From Acanthosepion pharaonis (Eukaryota; Mollusca; Cephalopoda; Sepiida; Sepiidae), in NCBI GenBank assembly GCA_903632075.3, contig CAHIKZ030004140.1, positions 1,493,501 through 1,557,500 of the forward strand: DNA of 64,000 bases, given 5' to 3'. Made by a program: the position numbers and the translations under genes. This document shows, piece by piece, positions 21,551 to 32,802 of this stretch (its first letter is position 1; each line of letters opens with the position of its first letter). Under the pieces are notes generated by a model that worked only from the letters and a program-made list of their open reading frames with translations, did not search any database and was not told where the DNA came from.

Positions 21551-21995
21551 CAACAGTGTGTCTGTAAATGTTTATATAGTCATGTATTTGTCTACAAATA
21601 TATACATATATTAACATACAAATATAATTAGATATATGTCTATATGTTTATCCAAATCTACTGAATGTTTACTTACATGCATAAGTATAATGTCTGAAAC
21701 TCTCAACATTTTAATATAAATACTGAGATATAGACATATTCATATTCTTGTCCACATGAATATATATAGCTACACATATGCTGATTAGCATACATTCACT
21801 TACATGTCATCTTAAAAACTCACGACCATTCATTCACTCTCGTTTCTCTCTTTTTGTCTGTTTATATGCAATATGGATGCAAGACATTTATAAATACAAA
21901 AATCTACACATTTTGTGAATGCGTACAAGTAAATGTGATAAATAAAATGATAATCATAAACGGGCACATCTAGCTCACAGTGTTTGTTAAAGTTT
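21551..21995. other. No feature recognised
   Basis: AT-rich spacer before the 28-bp satellite. Confidence 0.4.
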
Positions 21996-22772
21996 ATACA
22001 TACATATACATGAATGAACTCTTATATATGCATATACATGAATGAACTCTTATATATGCATATACATGAATGAACTCTTATACATACATATACATGAATA
22101 TGCATATACTCTTATACATGCATATACACGAATGAACTCTTATATATGCATATACATGAATGAACTCTTATATATGCATGTACACGAATGAACTCTTATA
22201 CATGCATATACATGAATGAACTCTTATATATGCATATACATGAATGAACTCTTATATATGCATATACATGAATGAACTCTTATATATGCATATACATGAA
22301 TGAACTCTTATACATGCATATACATGAATGAACTCTTATACATGCATATACATGAATGAACTCTTATATATGCATATACATGAATGAACTCTTATACATA
22401 CATATACATGAATGAACTCTTATATATGCATATACATGAATGAACTCTTATACATACATATACATGAATGAACTCTTATATATGCATATACATGAATGAA
22501 CTCTTATACATACATATACATGAATGAACTCTTATATATGCATATACATGAATGAACTCTTATACATACATATACATGAATGAACTCTTATATATGCATA
22601 TACATGAATGAACTCTTATACATGCATATACATGAATGAACTCTTATATATGCATATACATGAATGAACTCTTATACATGCATATACATGAATGAACTCT
22701 TATATATGCATATACATGAATGAACTCTTATACATGCATATACATGAATGAACTCTTATACATGCATATACC
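21996..22772 (+). repeat. 28-bp satellite, about 27 units, with dimeric order
   Basis: Each unit holds TATACATGAATGAACTCTTA plus a variable 8-bp step. The spacing of GAATGAACTC is 28 bp throughout, apart from one rearranged unit near 22080-22115. The variable step is of three kinds: TATATGCA, TACATACA or TACATGCA. From about 22392 onward the kinds alternate in pairs, giving a 56-bp higher-order period. No open reading frame is kept. The homogeneity suggests recent unequal exchange or slippage. Confidence 0.95.
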
Positions 22773-22976
22773 TATATTTAACTTTCTTTTGCTTTTCTTT
22801 TTTTGAATCAATTCCCTCGCAGCAAAGTGATAATCCACTAAGAAGCAAAGTGGCAACTGGGATTGAAAGAGAATGAAGTAGACTTTAGAAGGAAACAGAA
22901 ACCCAATCCTAAGCATCTAACAAGGAATAAACCTATATACCTATAGACCAGGGAGCAGTGTGAACCAGGCGATAGG
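22773..22976. other. No feature recognised
   Basis: Short spacer with no supported feature. Confidence 0.4.
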
Positions 22977-22979
22977 CAA

Positions 22980-23051
<72 letters not shown>
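22977..23051. repeat. (TATC)n(TA)n
   Basis: TATC at 22979-23018, then TA to 23050, directly abutting a foldback element. Confidence 0.95.
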
Positions 23052-23054
<3 letters not shown>

Positions 23055-23165
23055 TCAACACTAAAGGGCAACAGTCTGTTTTATGCTAAATGCAATCATC
23101 AGGCCTGATGATTGCATCTAGCATGAAACAGACTGTTGCCTCTAATTTTTGACTTCTATGTTCAC
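23048..23165. mobile_element. Foldback element F1, copy 1
   Basis: GTCAACACTAAAGGGCAACA on the left and TGTTGCCTCTAATTTTTGAC on the right are inverted copies. The inner arms contain ATGCTAAATGCAATCATCAG and its complement, meeting at AGGCCT. The arms are about 50 bp. A second copy lies at 25965-26106 and a half copy at 36592-36640. All three are next to TA tracts. Confidence 0.8.
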
Positions 23166-23244
23166 TTTTTATATTTACACACACTCTATCTCTGATATTT
23201 AGCACTTTATCCCATAAATATAGCACATCTTAAGACCATATTTC

Positions 23245-23289
<45 letters not shown>

Positions 23290-23590
23290 GTTTGAATAAA
23301 AACAGACCACTTTAAGGTTCCATGTAATAAGTTATTTCACCATAGCCCCTTTAAAAGGGCTCTGGATCATCAGACTTTACTTCCAAAGGTTGAAATGAAA
23401 AATGAAAAGAAATTCACACATTTTTGACGGACCGCATCAAGCATATGTAAAATTGAGGAAGTGAGGAAGTGACGTGGGAGAGAAGACATGAGTGAGTTAG
23501 ATGTACCATTTCAATTCTTTATCCTTAACCCCACTATGTGTAGGCTAGACATCGCTTAAACTTAACGCATGTTATCTCTAGATATAGATG

Positions 23591-23593
<3 letters not shown>
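23166..23593. other. Spacer with (TA)n at 23252-23286
   Basis: AACACTCTATCTCTGATA-like sequence at about 23170 recurs near 24036, so part of this spacer is repetitive. No gene. Confidence 0.5.

Positions 23594-23641
<48 letters not shown>
23594..23641. repeat. (TA)n
   Basis: Pure TA tract. Confidence 0.95.
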
Positions 23642-23642
<1 letters not shown>

Positions 23643-24469
23643 AAAGTTAATGGTCAGAGTTATATCAGACCAGGGAACAGTAGTATTAAAAAGTGCTTAA
23701 TACACATGAGAAAAAAATAAGTAAAATAAAAAATAACATGAGCTTTTAAATTTAAAATCATGAAGTCAATTAAAATATGCAACCACGGTTTTGTCGTGTA
23801 ATTTAATTGACCTCCTTATTTTTAAACATATATATGTGTGTGTCTGTGTGTGTGTGCATGTGTGTGTGTGTATAGACATGAAAAAATTACTATATAAACT
23901 ACTTCAGTATATATATTGATAGACATATTGATATAGTGCAAACATAGGAATCGCTGTATGATGATATTCAGTTTCATGCTTCAATGAGGTCTTCAGACAT
24001 GGTGTCTATAACTATAAACACTATAAACAAACTAGAAACACTCTATCTCTGATACTGAGTAATCTTCACCTGTAAATATAGCAAAATTTTAAATGCTAAA
24101 ATGTTCTCAGCCCTATCAAGGCAAGAAGCCATTGGAAAATATATATATATATATAGATATATATATAGATATATATACATATATATGTATATACTCTCAT
24201 TTTCAGAGCACACCTGTCCACTATAGTGATTAGCCAATCCCTGTTGCAGACACCTGCTCAGGCACATTTGTGTTAGTTCATCACCCACAGAGCACACCTG
24301 TTATTTATACTGCAACAACATTGATTGGACATTAGTTACAGTTTCTGTGAGAGTGTGCATCAACCGTCATGATCAGCAGTTTGAACAATGCAAATACACT
24401 CAAACCTTCAGTCACAACGGCATGTGACTTCATGCTAACACAAACCATCAACAGCTTCTAAACAGTTCT
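23642..24469. other. Unrecognised, with TG at about 23836-23870 and (TA/GA)n at 24139-24191
   Basis: AGCACACCTGT occurs twice, at 24208 and 24291, flanking about 75 bp. No gene recognised. Confidence 0.4.
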
Positions 24470-24565
24470 ATCAACCCAATTTCATTTACAAGGCTTGGAT
24501 CAACCTGTGGTATGGTTTTCAGGCACTTTCCAAAGTGCCTCACACTGCAACTGTCTCCATGACTG
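24470..24565 (+). repeat. Relic of a dispersed repeat resembling a common octopus repeat
   Basis: ACAAGGCTTGGATCAACCTG followed by AGGCACTTTCCAAAGTGCCT resembles, from memory, a repeat very frequent in octopus sequences (…ACAAGGCTTTGGTCGGCC…CACTTGCCCAAGGTGCC). The match is by recollection and should be checked. Confidence 0.4.
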
Positions 24566-24644
24566 AAAACATGAAGAAGTTACCTTGAATATTTGACATA
24601 TAAGAGTATAACAACTCTGTTCTTAGAACCAAACAGCTTGTACT

Positions 24645-24795
24645 ATCTACTATACATATGATTTGATTATGGTGGTGAAGCTTTGTGTAGAACCAATCAC
24701 ACTTTTTTGGAACTAGTGCACAAATGACCCTCCTCAGATTTTGAATTCAGAGTTGTCTTTCTCATACACCAGTTGATACCCAAGGTTATAAGAAT
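24645..24795 (-). repeat. Dispersed repeat R5, copy 1
   Basis: ATATGATTTGATTATGGTGG, AACCAATCACACTTTTT and AAATGACCCTCCTCAGATTT match 53917-54062 in the same order. No protein recognised. Confidence 0.65.
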
Positions 24796-24805
24796 TCAAA
24801 CTCGG

Positions 24806-24808
<3 letters not shown>

Positions 24809-24861
<53 letters not shown>
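24809..24861. repeat. (CT)n(TA)n
   Basis: CT at 24809-24828, TA to 24861. It abuts the truncated start of a LINE-A copy. Confidence 0.95.
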
Positions 24862-24867
<6 letters not shown>

Positions 24868-25316
24868 CCTGACCTGGTATCTCATCTTCAGTCAATTTCC
24901 CATCACTATAAAGTTGCTTCACTGTGGCTTTTCTCTAAATACTTTCATAGTAATTATTCAGATCAGATGAGTTCTTCCCTATGATAAACTAGACTTTAGG
25001 AATTTAAGCACAGTACTAGATTAGCAACAAGGTCCCATCATTTCACAGTTGAATTGGCAAAATGCAACCATAAGTTCTTTGGTAGCAGCTTCTTTTCTCA
25101 CACTTCTCACTTCTGGAACTCTCTTCCAGCTTTCAAGACAAGTTTGATCTTCATAAATTTAAATGCAATATCAATCATTACCTGTTGTCTTCCTAATTAC
25201 TCTTCTATTGTTCTTGCTCCTCTGTAATGCTTCTATTTCCTAATTCTCTCATACCTATTAACACCTTGTGTCTTACTGACTTTATAGCCGTACATAGGGT
25301 GAATTCAATAGAAAAA
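24862..25316 (+). mobile_element. LINE-A 3' fragment
   Basis: In-frame or nearly so: SDPDLVSHLQSISHHYKVAS, LFSKYFHSNYSDQMSSSL, then FFSHTSHFWNSLPAFK and INLNAISIITCC. These are the C-terminal segments of the LINE-A protein (usual pattern LQSLSHHRNVASL…FPRT..LWNSLP…FK.NVN). It ends with the degenerate 3' tail TACATAGGGTGAATT and is 5'-truncated at a (TA)n tract. Confidence 0.8.
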
Positions 25317-25544
25317 ATATATGAATGTGTTTGTGTGTGTGCATATATATGATGAGGACACAATAAAAAATGTTAAAGTTTTATACAACAAGGAATACTT
25401 AGCTATTAATTACAACATATCCTCTGTGGTATTGCAAATAACACCAGAGAATTGCAAACCATATACAAATTGAGTGTATCATTACTTTTAATGTGTTTTT
25501 AATATTTACGAAATAATATCTCTGCCTACATTGGGCATTAGTAA

Positions 25545-25740
25545 TGTTTCATTTACACCTACCCATAATCTATTTAATTGTATTGTCTAATATACTTCTT
25601 TTATTTGCTGTTTCCCTTCAGGATGTGAGAGATCATGGCTCTTCACAGCTTCCTATTCTTTGTAGCTCTTACCAATCTTTGTCTTTTTACTATCCCTCCC
25701 AACCCTGCTCTGCCATCTATTTACACAAAGTTGTTAAGTA
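25545..25740 (-). mobile_element. RTE-like LINE, C-terminal fragment
   Basis: The minus strand reads VKRQRLVRATKNRKLWRAMI then SHILKGNSK, the typical end of an RTE/BovB-like protein. It matches 60780-61000. Truncated and non-functional. Confidence 0.7.
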
Positions 25741-25795
25741 GGTTACTCAATATGTCCTGTAGGTGTAGTTATTTTATTTATTGATATTCACTCAT

Positions 25796-25832
25796 TCACA
25801 CACACATACATACACACACACAATCATACACA

Positions 25833-25890
<58 letters not shown>
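25796..25890. repeat. (CA)n(TA)n
   Basis: CA-rich at 25796-25830, TA at 25836-25888. Confidence 0.95.
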
Positions 25891-25895
<5 letters not shown>

Positions 25896-25964
25896 GATAA
25901 AATATAGTTTTACAGTATACTTTATTTATGGGCTAAAGTGTTCTATATCAGGATAGAGTGCATG

Positions 25965-26105
25965 TAAATATAAAAGTGGACATTGAAGTCAACACCTAGT
26001 GGTGACTGTCTGTTTCATGCTAAATGCAATCATCAAGCGACATGGCCTGAAAATTGTGTTTAGCATGAGACAGACTGTTGCTTCTGGGTGTTAACTTCAA
26101 TGTTC

Positions 26106-26106
<1 letters not shown>
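25965..26106. mobile_element. Foldback element F1, copy 2
   Basis: GACATTGAAGTCAACACC on the left pairs with GGTGTTAACTTCAATGTTC on the right. The inner arms include TCTGTTTCATGCTAAATGCA and TAGCATGAGACAGACTGTTG. (TA)n follows on the right at 26107-26148. Confidence 0.8.

Positions 26107-26148
<42 letters not shown>
26107..26148. repeat. (TA)n
   Basis: TA tract between the F1 foldback and SINE-2 flanking sequence. Confidence 0.95.
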
Positions 26149-26152
<4 letters not shown>

Positions 26153-26225
26153 GAAATGGACAAAGTACAACAATTTTTTTTTGGAGAATTGTGTTTAGAT
26201 ACAGTCAAATTGACCTTGCTAACCA

Positions 26226-26425
26226 AATGCTCCTCTGTGGCCCAATCAGTAAAGGCACGTCAGGCTATATAACGGTTCTGTATAGGATACAGGTTTGATT
26301 CCTGTTGGAGGACACATATTTTCTATGAAAATTTCTCAGACATTCAGGCCAATAAATGCTGTTAATACTGTTTATTATAAACAGAGCATTTACTTAAATA
26401 TTTGTATCTATAAAAAGAACGTATA
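26226..26425 (+). mobile_element. SINE-2, complete copy
   Basis: It begins with a tRNA-like head of about 80 bp: CTCCTCTGTGGCCCAATCAG (A box), and ACAGGTTTGATTCCTGT with the B box GTTTGATTC. The ends TCCTC and GAGGA can pair like an acceptor stem. The unrelated tail holds TTCTATGAAAATTTCTCAGA and TACTGTTTATTATAAACAGA and ends at an AT run. Copies lie at 39240-39370 (tail only) and 41690-41935 (minus). Transcription would be by RNA polymerase III from the internal boxes. Confidence 0.8.
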
Positions 26426-26447
26426 AACATATATATACATATATATA

Positions 26448-26575
26448 ATTGCTAATACCCCCTGAAGAGAGGATGATGTGATTCCCAGAGCGTCTGCCTA
26501 CGAAACTCTGGAATCGGGATGCTGAAGGTAACATCAATCACCTAAGTGACAAACCTATTACTTATATTAATTCTA
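26448..26575 (+). repeat. Dispersed repeat R4, copy 1
   Basis: TTGCTAATACCCCCTGAAGA, GAAACTCTGGAATCGGGATG and AAGGTAACATCAATCA match 42865-42975. Both copies lie downstream of SINE-2 sequence, which may mean a larger shared unit. Confidence 0.7.
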
Positions 26576-27217
26576 TATTTTTATATTCATTCAGATAGAT
26601 AATTTATAAATCTTTAGAGTACTTCATTCTGTCTGATTCTGGTCTCAGATTATCAAAGAGAGAAAGTAAATATTTCTATTTTGAAGAATGGTTTAGAAAG
26701 CCACCAAAGCATATGCTCTAGTTTGACTTGTGGTTTGTGTTGTGTTTTTTTCATTTCTTTAGTAAAAACTAAAAATGTCTTATTTCTTTGCAGAAAATTC
26801 TTAAAAAGTGACTCAATGAATTCACTACATTCACTACATTTCTTGGTTGGTTTGTTGTTTTTTCTTATAATAAAATAATTTTTATAGGTTAAATGAAAAC
26901 ATTAATTTTCACAAGACAAGTGGACTATATTTCATTCTTGCAATTTAATTTTGAAAATTAAATTACTTTATGCATCTTATTAAATCAGAAAAAAAGACTT
27001 CATATTCATTTCAACTTTCAAAAATAATTCATCCATTAATTATCAAATAGTTGATTAAAAGAATAAGTAATTTTGTGAGAAGAAGAAAATATTATATATA
27101 TTGTAAGTTGGTAGATATGCAGAAAGTTTTTAATATACAAATATTTTGTATTTTACAAATATATGTGTTGATTAGTTCTCAGATACATGACAAGATAAAA
27201 AAAAAGATTTATACTAT
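26576..27217. other. No gene recognised
   Basis: AT-rich; the frame 26681-26878 has no domain. Confidence 0.4.
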
Positions 27218-27228
27218 TTACACTGGTC

Positions 27229-27524
27229 AGCATGGTGGAGTAATGGATAATGGCTGAGATTGAGGAATCGAAGAGCTGAGTTTGAATTCCAATCGAATCC
27301 ATTACATTAACTTAGATGCTGAGAAAGGTATGAATCCTCTTCTTCTCCCCCCAGCTATGGGTAAATAGCAGGACAGACTGGGTTCTGTAGCCTTTGATGG
27401 CAACTGGTTTACTGCAGAAAGAAATGGAAACCTACTGCAGGAAAAAAATCTACCTTGTCAGTCATGTATCAAAAGATACATGATCAACTAAGCATGTATC
27501 ACGTATGGCACATAACTGACTGAC
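27229..27524 (+). mobile_element. SINE-1, complete copy with target-site duplication
   Basis: 296 bp from AGCATGGTGGAGTAATGG to CATAACTGACTGAC. The head carries an A-box-like TAATGGCTGAG and the B-box-like GAGTTTGAATTCC; the body has CTATGGGTAAATAGCAGGAC and CCTACTGCAGG. TTACACTGGTC occurs immediately before (27218-27228) and after (27525-27535): an 11-bp target-site duplication. The flanks belong to SINE-3 tail sequence, so SINE-1 inserted into SINE-3. Confidence 0.9.
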
Positions 27525-27528
27525 TTAC

Positions 27529-27825
27529 ACTGGTCGGACTGTTGTCCTCATCTTTATTGTCATATTCCCAACGTTTCAGCCATTCTTCAAGTGAGATATG
27601 TTGAAATTTCAAACTGAAACCTTTATTTAGTCCATAGGGGTAGATTGTTCTCGTTCCACATGTCATGCCTTTTCTGGATATCTCAATTTCAATTAATTCA
27701 TTTTAGTAGCTCAACTCCTCAAATTTTTGTTCACCTCTGCTGTGGCCAGGTATTGAACTCACAACTCTTTGGATTAAATCACAGGATTAATTCAACCACT
27801 GGGCCATATGTCTTTGGGGACAAAC
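27529..27825 (-). mobile_element. SINE-3, nearly complete copy interrupted by SINE-1 at its tail
   Basis: On the minus strand the tRNA-like head reads TGGCCCAGTGGTTGAATTAA (A box) and GTTGTGAGTTCAATACC (B box). The body includes GAGATATCCAGAAAAGGCAT, and the tail is AATATGACAATAAAGATGAG followed by ACAACAGTCC. The last tail bases (the ACTATTTACACTGG part) lie at 27213-27228, beyond the inserted SINE-1. Related copies: 51233-51545 and 63219-63540. Confidence 0.8.
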
Positions 27826-28309
27826 TATACAGTCCAAATGTAAATAGTTACAATACTGTATCTCAGAAATAGAAGGACAGATCTACAAAGATTTATGTAT
27901 CAACCTTTGGTTCTTTTTGCATCAAGTTGTGAGTTTCTCTTGGCTAAAGGATAATTAAAATCCAACAAGTAATGTAGCACACGTTTTAAACTCTTCAATA
28001 TTTAAATAAATATCGATGTTATTTAGCACTAAGAAAAATTGTACTTTATGATAGAGCCAATATTTTAAAAATATAAGCTAGAGGCAAACTGATTTTAAAA
28101 AACAACTTTTCAGTATTGGAAATATTTTGCATGACACAGATCTGTAAGTAAAGTTAAAATAATTTAGAAAATCTACAGCACATGTAATGTAGGGGAATTT
28201 TATAAATTTTTGTGATATATGAATCAAAAGTGGATGTCCAGATTTGAAAATAAAGTCAAGTAGACATTGTATTTTGCATCTAGTATCTTCCCCACTAAAT
28301 ACAAATGGG
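27826..28309. other. No feature recognised
   Basis: AT-rich spacer. Confidence 0.4.
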
Positions 28310-29154
28310 CGATGGGTAAATTGTCGCCATTATATATTTTTAATTTCATGTATGCATGTCCTTTGTTTCTGATTTTATTAAATACACAATATAATAGGGT
28401 CAGTTGGGCACCATTTGTGAGAAAAAAAGCATCATGACACAACTCACTCCACCAGAGATTTGAGAACAGCATGCTGCACTGCTTGGCATTTGCACTGGAA
28501 ACTCCAATACAAACATTTCAGAGTGTTTGGGTGTCAATCTGAGGACAGTAAAAAAGATTCGGAAAGAGTTGGATGAGTTTAATGATGATTATAAAGGTAC
28601 AGCAGCTCAGAAAACTCATTCTGATAAGAAAAGAACTCCTGAATTTATTGGTGAGGACTCAACACAAAGGCTTACATCAAGTGCCTTGTAGTGTTGCCCT
28701 GGGTCAAGAGGGTGGCTGCTGGAAGACCCTATGTATGGCAACAGATCTCTGCACCATGCCACACAAGGTGGAGGACCCAGTTATGACTATCAGACAATTT
28801 CTGAGACCGCCTCATCCTTTACACGTAACTCCCCAGACTGCAACCCCTTTGATTATCTTGTGTGGGATGTAGTTGAGCAAGTGACCAACAAAACTCCTTA
28901 TAACACCAAATATGAACAGAAGGCAAGGTTTATGGCAGCATTCACCATCTTAAACAAGGAGACTGTCCAGAAGAGTTCCAAGAGATTCCGAAGTTTTCTG
29001 AATGACGTGGTTGAAGCTAATGTCTATTTTATTGATGAAATTTACTCTTTAGTATTTCAAGATATTTTTGTGCAGTTTTGGTAAATATATCTGTTAAAAT
29101 GAGATGTTAGTGTTATTTTCATTTTTGCATTATTTAGTCGAATATTTAACTATC
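28310..29154 (+). mobile_element. Mariner deletion derivative, copy 1
   Basis: 845 bp. The start CGATGGGTAAATTGTCGCC and the end (on the opposite strand) GATAGTTAAATATTCGAC are imperfect TIRs matching those at 35686-36531. The coding region carries the same internal deletion as that copy, with the join at TTGGTGAGG, and the two lengths differ by one base. This suggests they descend from one deleted master copy that was mobilised in trans. Confidence 0.85.
28407..29084 (+). pseudogene. Mariner-like transposase, internally deleted and frameshifted
   Basis: Frames in order: N-terminal DNA-binding part (ECLGVNL-like; KKIRKELDEFNDDYKGTAA), then KKRTPEFIGED, then the deletion, and then VALGQEGGCWK in the wrong frame. 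The core continues as NSPDCNPFDYLVWDVVEQVT and KTPYNTKYEQKARFMAAFT, ending in the C-terminal tail. The region with the first catalytic Asp is deleted, and the Asp of QQD has become Ile (QQIS). The last Asp (FDYLVW) remains. The normal stop is mutated; reading continues to 29084. Confidence 0.85.
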
Positions 29155-29244
29155 ACACCCTAAACAAATAAATGGAAGAGTTTCTTTCATCTTAATTTTA
29201 TTTCTTAATTTTCATTTTAGTACAAATATTAAAAATTTGTCCAT

Positions 29245-29335
29245 GTTTAGAATATTGATGCTATGTATGATCTGAAGCTCCTGCTATATATCTAGAGATC
29301 CTTAATAAAATCTTCCATTCTATAGTATTCTTTTT
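29245..29335 (+). mobile_element. LINE-A internal fragment
   Basis: CCATGTTTAGAATATTGATG, GCTCCTGCTATATATCTAGA and AATAAAATCTTCCATTC correspond to the 'P.[M/L/F]EY..H.W..AP..[LY]LE.L.KIQ' segment also seen at 32215-32300. Confidence 0.6.
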
Positions 29336-29451
29336 CATACTACAGGATTGCTAACTACCTGCCTCCAATAGTAGCATACATATATTTACATGGCCTTTAT
29401 TTATTCATATATATATATATATATGTTTATTTATTTATATATATATATATA

Positions 29452-29578
29452 AAAAAGAAGAGAAACCTCAAACGTTTTTTGGTTGTAATGTGGATTTTTT
29501 TTTTAAAAATTAAAATAAAGCATAATATTTTTTAAAAATCCACATTACAACCAAAAAATTTGGTTTCTCTCTTTTTTA
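29452..29578. mobile_element. Foldback element between AT tracts
   Basis: AAAAAAGAAGAGAAACC…TTTTTTGGTTGTAATGTGGA and its complement TCCACATTACAACCAAAAAA…GGTTTCTCTCTTTTTT form arms of about 50 bp around an AT-rich loop. Confidence 0.75.
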
Positions 29579-29614
29579 ATATACACTTTTTTCTCATTTA
29601 GAACTAATATAAGC

Positions 29615-29618
<4 letters not shown>

Positions 29619-29685
<67 letters not shown>
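29619..29685. repeat. (TA)n
   Basis: TA tract. Confidence 0.95.
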
Positions 29686-29687
<2 letters not shown>

Positions 29688-32070
29688 TTAACTAAGCAAA
29701 GTTAGGCACCTCCAAAGATTTGCTAAAAAATTAGCATACATGGTAAAAAAAATGACCAAAACTTAATAAAAACAAAGTTTTATCTCCAAATCTTTGTTAT
29801 TATTAAGAGGAAAGACCAAATGATTTATTGATTACTAAAATGTTTTTTTTTATCCTTTTTGGAACCTTCAAAATTTTGGCTAAAATTTTGGTTTTTTTTG
29901 CATCAGCAGGTGACCATAAATTAGTATGGAAAATTTGAGCATTTTTTTGTAATGAAAGACATATTGATTTGGAAATTCTTGCAAAAATCAGATAATCATC
30001 AGATTTTTAATTAAACCTTCAGGACTTATTCCCAAATGAATAAATTTATTTTTAAAAGGTTTTGTTTTTATAAAATCTTGATAAAAATACATTTTTACAC
30101 CTGTTACACACCACTTATTTAATTTCATGAAATTTCAAGAAATTCATTTTTGTAGAGCTTAACACTTATATTAGTTATAAGTACAAGTCCTTGGAGAATT
30201 GAAATCATCAATTTATTTTGTCAAACAGAACCCCCAGTTACCCAAGGATAATCAGAAATTTAATAATCACTCAGGCCTGTAATAATTCCCATTCTTAACA
30301 GCTGAATCTCTCCTACCAAAAGACTATAAGGATCTTCCATTCCTGAGGGCAGTATGAATTTCTCATACCCAAGACCACTCCCATTCTAGAGGGCTGCATG
30401 AAGCTGTCAGTGCCCAAATAAAGGAGAATTATTTTTAAATATTGCTTCTTATCAATGAAAAATGTGTATAAATAATTTTGCCATTTCATTGATAAAAACT
30501 AAATCCACCTATTTACAAACCTGTCAAGGAAGAATGTCTTCAATTATAACCTGGCATAAAAGAGTGAATTTCCACAAACTTGATCTCATTTTTCTCTTTT
30601 GTAACCTTGACGAATCTTATTTGCTATTTAATTTGTACTAAAATAAGATATGCAATTAATCTATCTCTGTATCTCAAGGCAATGGATATGCAATGAGTTT
30701 ACAACAAAGGCTGATGCCATCTAAACGATTAATTCAGAGGGAGGATAAAAGAAAAATGAAATGTACTACAGGAATGGCACTTGTGAACCTTTACTTTGGA
30801 ATGAACTGAGAATGATTTTCAGAGAAAGTCAATAAAAAGAAGAAACTCAAGATATCTATGAAATATTCTTATTGGAGTGACAGAATTAGTTATAAAGAAC
30901 TGAAGAGAAGAAGAGATTCATTGAAGAAGAATAGTTAGCACATTGAAGTAACTAATTACTTTGTGAAGTAGAGACTAAGAACAAAATGAAAGTTGGAAGA
31001 AGAAAGAAAGCAGAAAAAAGAAAGAGGTAACATGAAGAAAAGAAAAAGCAGGTAAAAGAAAGAAGGAAGAAAAAATTAAAGAAAAAGAATGATAAAAATG
31101 AAGAAAGAAGATAAAGGGAAAATAGAAAGATGAAGTAAAATTGAGGATGTAAAAGAAAAAAAATTAACAAAAAAAAGAAAAAGAAAGTAAGGAAATCACA
31201 TTAAATATTTTATCTTTTTTTGTTTAATAAAAAATTTTCCCAAAAGAAAGGAAGCAATGAATGAGTCAAATCTGAAAAGAGATCTTATTGTGGTCGAATA
31301 GAAGGTGTGGGCTGATAATGGGTGTAGGCAGACTTGGCATCAAATTGGCAAAAGCAGAACTGGAGATAGGAAACATGGAAGTAAAGAGCTGCAGTTACTT
31401 GAAAATCTTTCTAGCAAAGAAACTTCCCATTCTGTGACAACTTGGATGCTCTCTTTCTTTCATCAATGGAAGTAATCAAAGTTGATAATAGACTTAGTTA
31501 AGCACATGGCTGGGCAGTGGCCAGCATAATGCCATCTGGTCACATGATTCATAGCCACCCATTCCTACTCAGTCATGTCTTAGTATAAATGCATTATGAA
31601 TATAACATTCGTACTTCCAACCACAAAGATGGCAGTGCCAGATAAGGAAAAGTTAAGGACAAAAAAAAGGCAATCATGGCCGTCATAGATTTTTAATCAA
31701 TATCAGTTGCTACATTATATTTGCTTAATTATGGCTTCATTATAAATTGAATATCCACGTCTGTGAGAAAACACATAAGCAGAAGAAAATTTGGTGAGTA
31801 ATTTAGGGAACATCTGTATGAAAAAAAAAGCAAAGTTTTTTGCCTCTTGGGTGAACTTAGTTCATTCTTTGTTATTTCTAATTGAAAACATTCTAAATTG
31901 GATCAAAGAAGAAATAATCATTTCCCTGAATTTGTAATTCAGCTTTAGTATTTATTTAATAAAGTCCACAAATAATTACCGTTTCCATTTTTTTTTTTAC
32001 TTTATTTGGTTCATCTGACAAAAGGATGCAATTTGCTCGCATGGTATTCATTGATTAATTTTTAAAGCTT
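29686..32070. other. Long stretch with no recognised gene
   Basis: Includes a degenerate direct repeat at about 30330-30420 (CCATTC…GAGGGC twice) and a purine-rich (A/G) block at 30950-31200 whose minus-strand frame is a Phe/Ser run. No mobile element recognised. Confidence 0.45.
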
Positions 32071-32127
32071 ATATATATATATATATATATATATATAGAT
32101 AGATAGATAGATAGATAGATTATATTA
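32071..32127. repeat. (TA)n(TAGA)n
   Basis: TA at 32071-32096, TAGA to about 32122. It abuts the start of a LINE-A copy. The same compound tract recurs at the other end of that copy. Confidence 0.95.
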
Positions 32128-32727
32128 GGTCTACTGCTAGGAAAATTGATTCCCTGTGTTGCGCTAGACAATTTTTTCTCACCCAAATCTATCTTACATA
32201 TTTATAAGTCTATCATTCATCCATGTTTTGAATATTGCTGCCACATCCGGTCTGATGCTCCTGCTATATAGTTTGAGATTTTTGATAAAATCCAAAGAAG
32301 AATCAGCAATGTCATTAGTCCTAACCTGGCATTTCATCTTCAGTCACTTTTCCATCACCATAATGTAGCTTCCCTATGCTTTTTCTATAAATACTTTCAT
32401 AATAATTGTTCTGATGAACTTTCCTTAATGGTTCGTAGACTTTATGAATTTAAGTGCAGTACTAGATTGGCAACAAGGTCTCATAATTTTACAGTTGAAA
32501 TAGTTGGTTGTAGCCATCATTTCTATGTTAACAGTTTCTTTTCTCACACTTCTTGCTTATGGAAGTCCTTTCCAGCTGCATATTTCCATCAAGTTTGATC
32601 TTCAAAAATTTAAATACAATGTCAATCATCATCCTTTCATCCTTAGTAATGGTTTTCTTTTTCTTATGTTCTTTTGCAGTCTGTAGCCCACTGTTAGTGG
32701 CTGTGTTTCCTTTCATGGGGTGATTTG
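32128..32727 (+). mobile_element. LINE-A 3' part, flanked on both sides by (TA)n(TAGA)n
   Basis: It starts in STARKIDSLCCARQFF, which corresponds to the STARKVGSLCRTRMFF start of the copy at 1067. It continues through decayed equivalents of the EYCCH…IQRR, LQSLSH…YKYF and WNSLP…LQKFKYNVNHH segments. The 3' tail is CCTTTCATGGGGTGATTTGA. Several stops. 5' truncation is within a dozen codons of two other copies. Confidence 0.85.

Positions 32728-32802
<75 letters not shown>
32728..32802. repeat. (TA)n(TAGA)n
   Basis: TA at 32731-32761 then TAGA to 32800, directly at the LINE-A 3' end and followed by TAATATTAG. Confidence 0.95.

Noticed and set aside
21996..22772. CRISPR-like array
   Set aside because: Regular 28-bp units but no unique spacers between them; a eukaryotic satellite.
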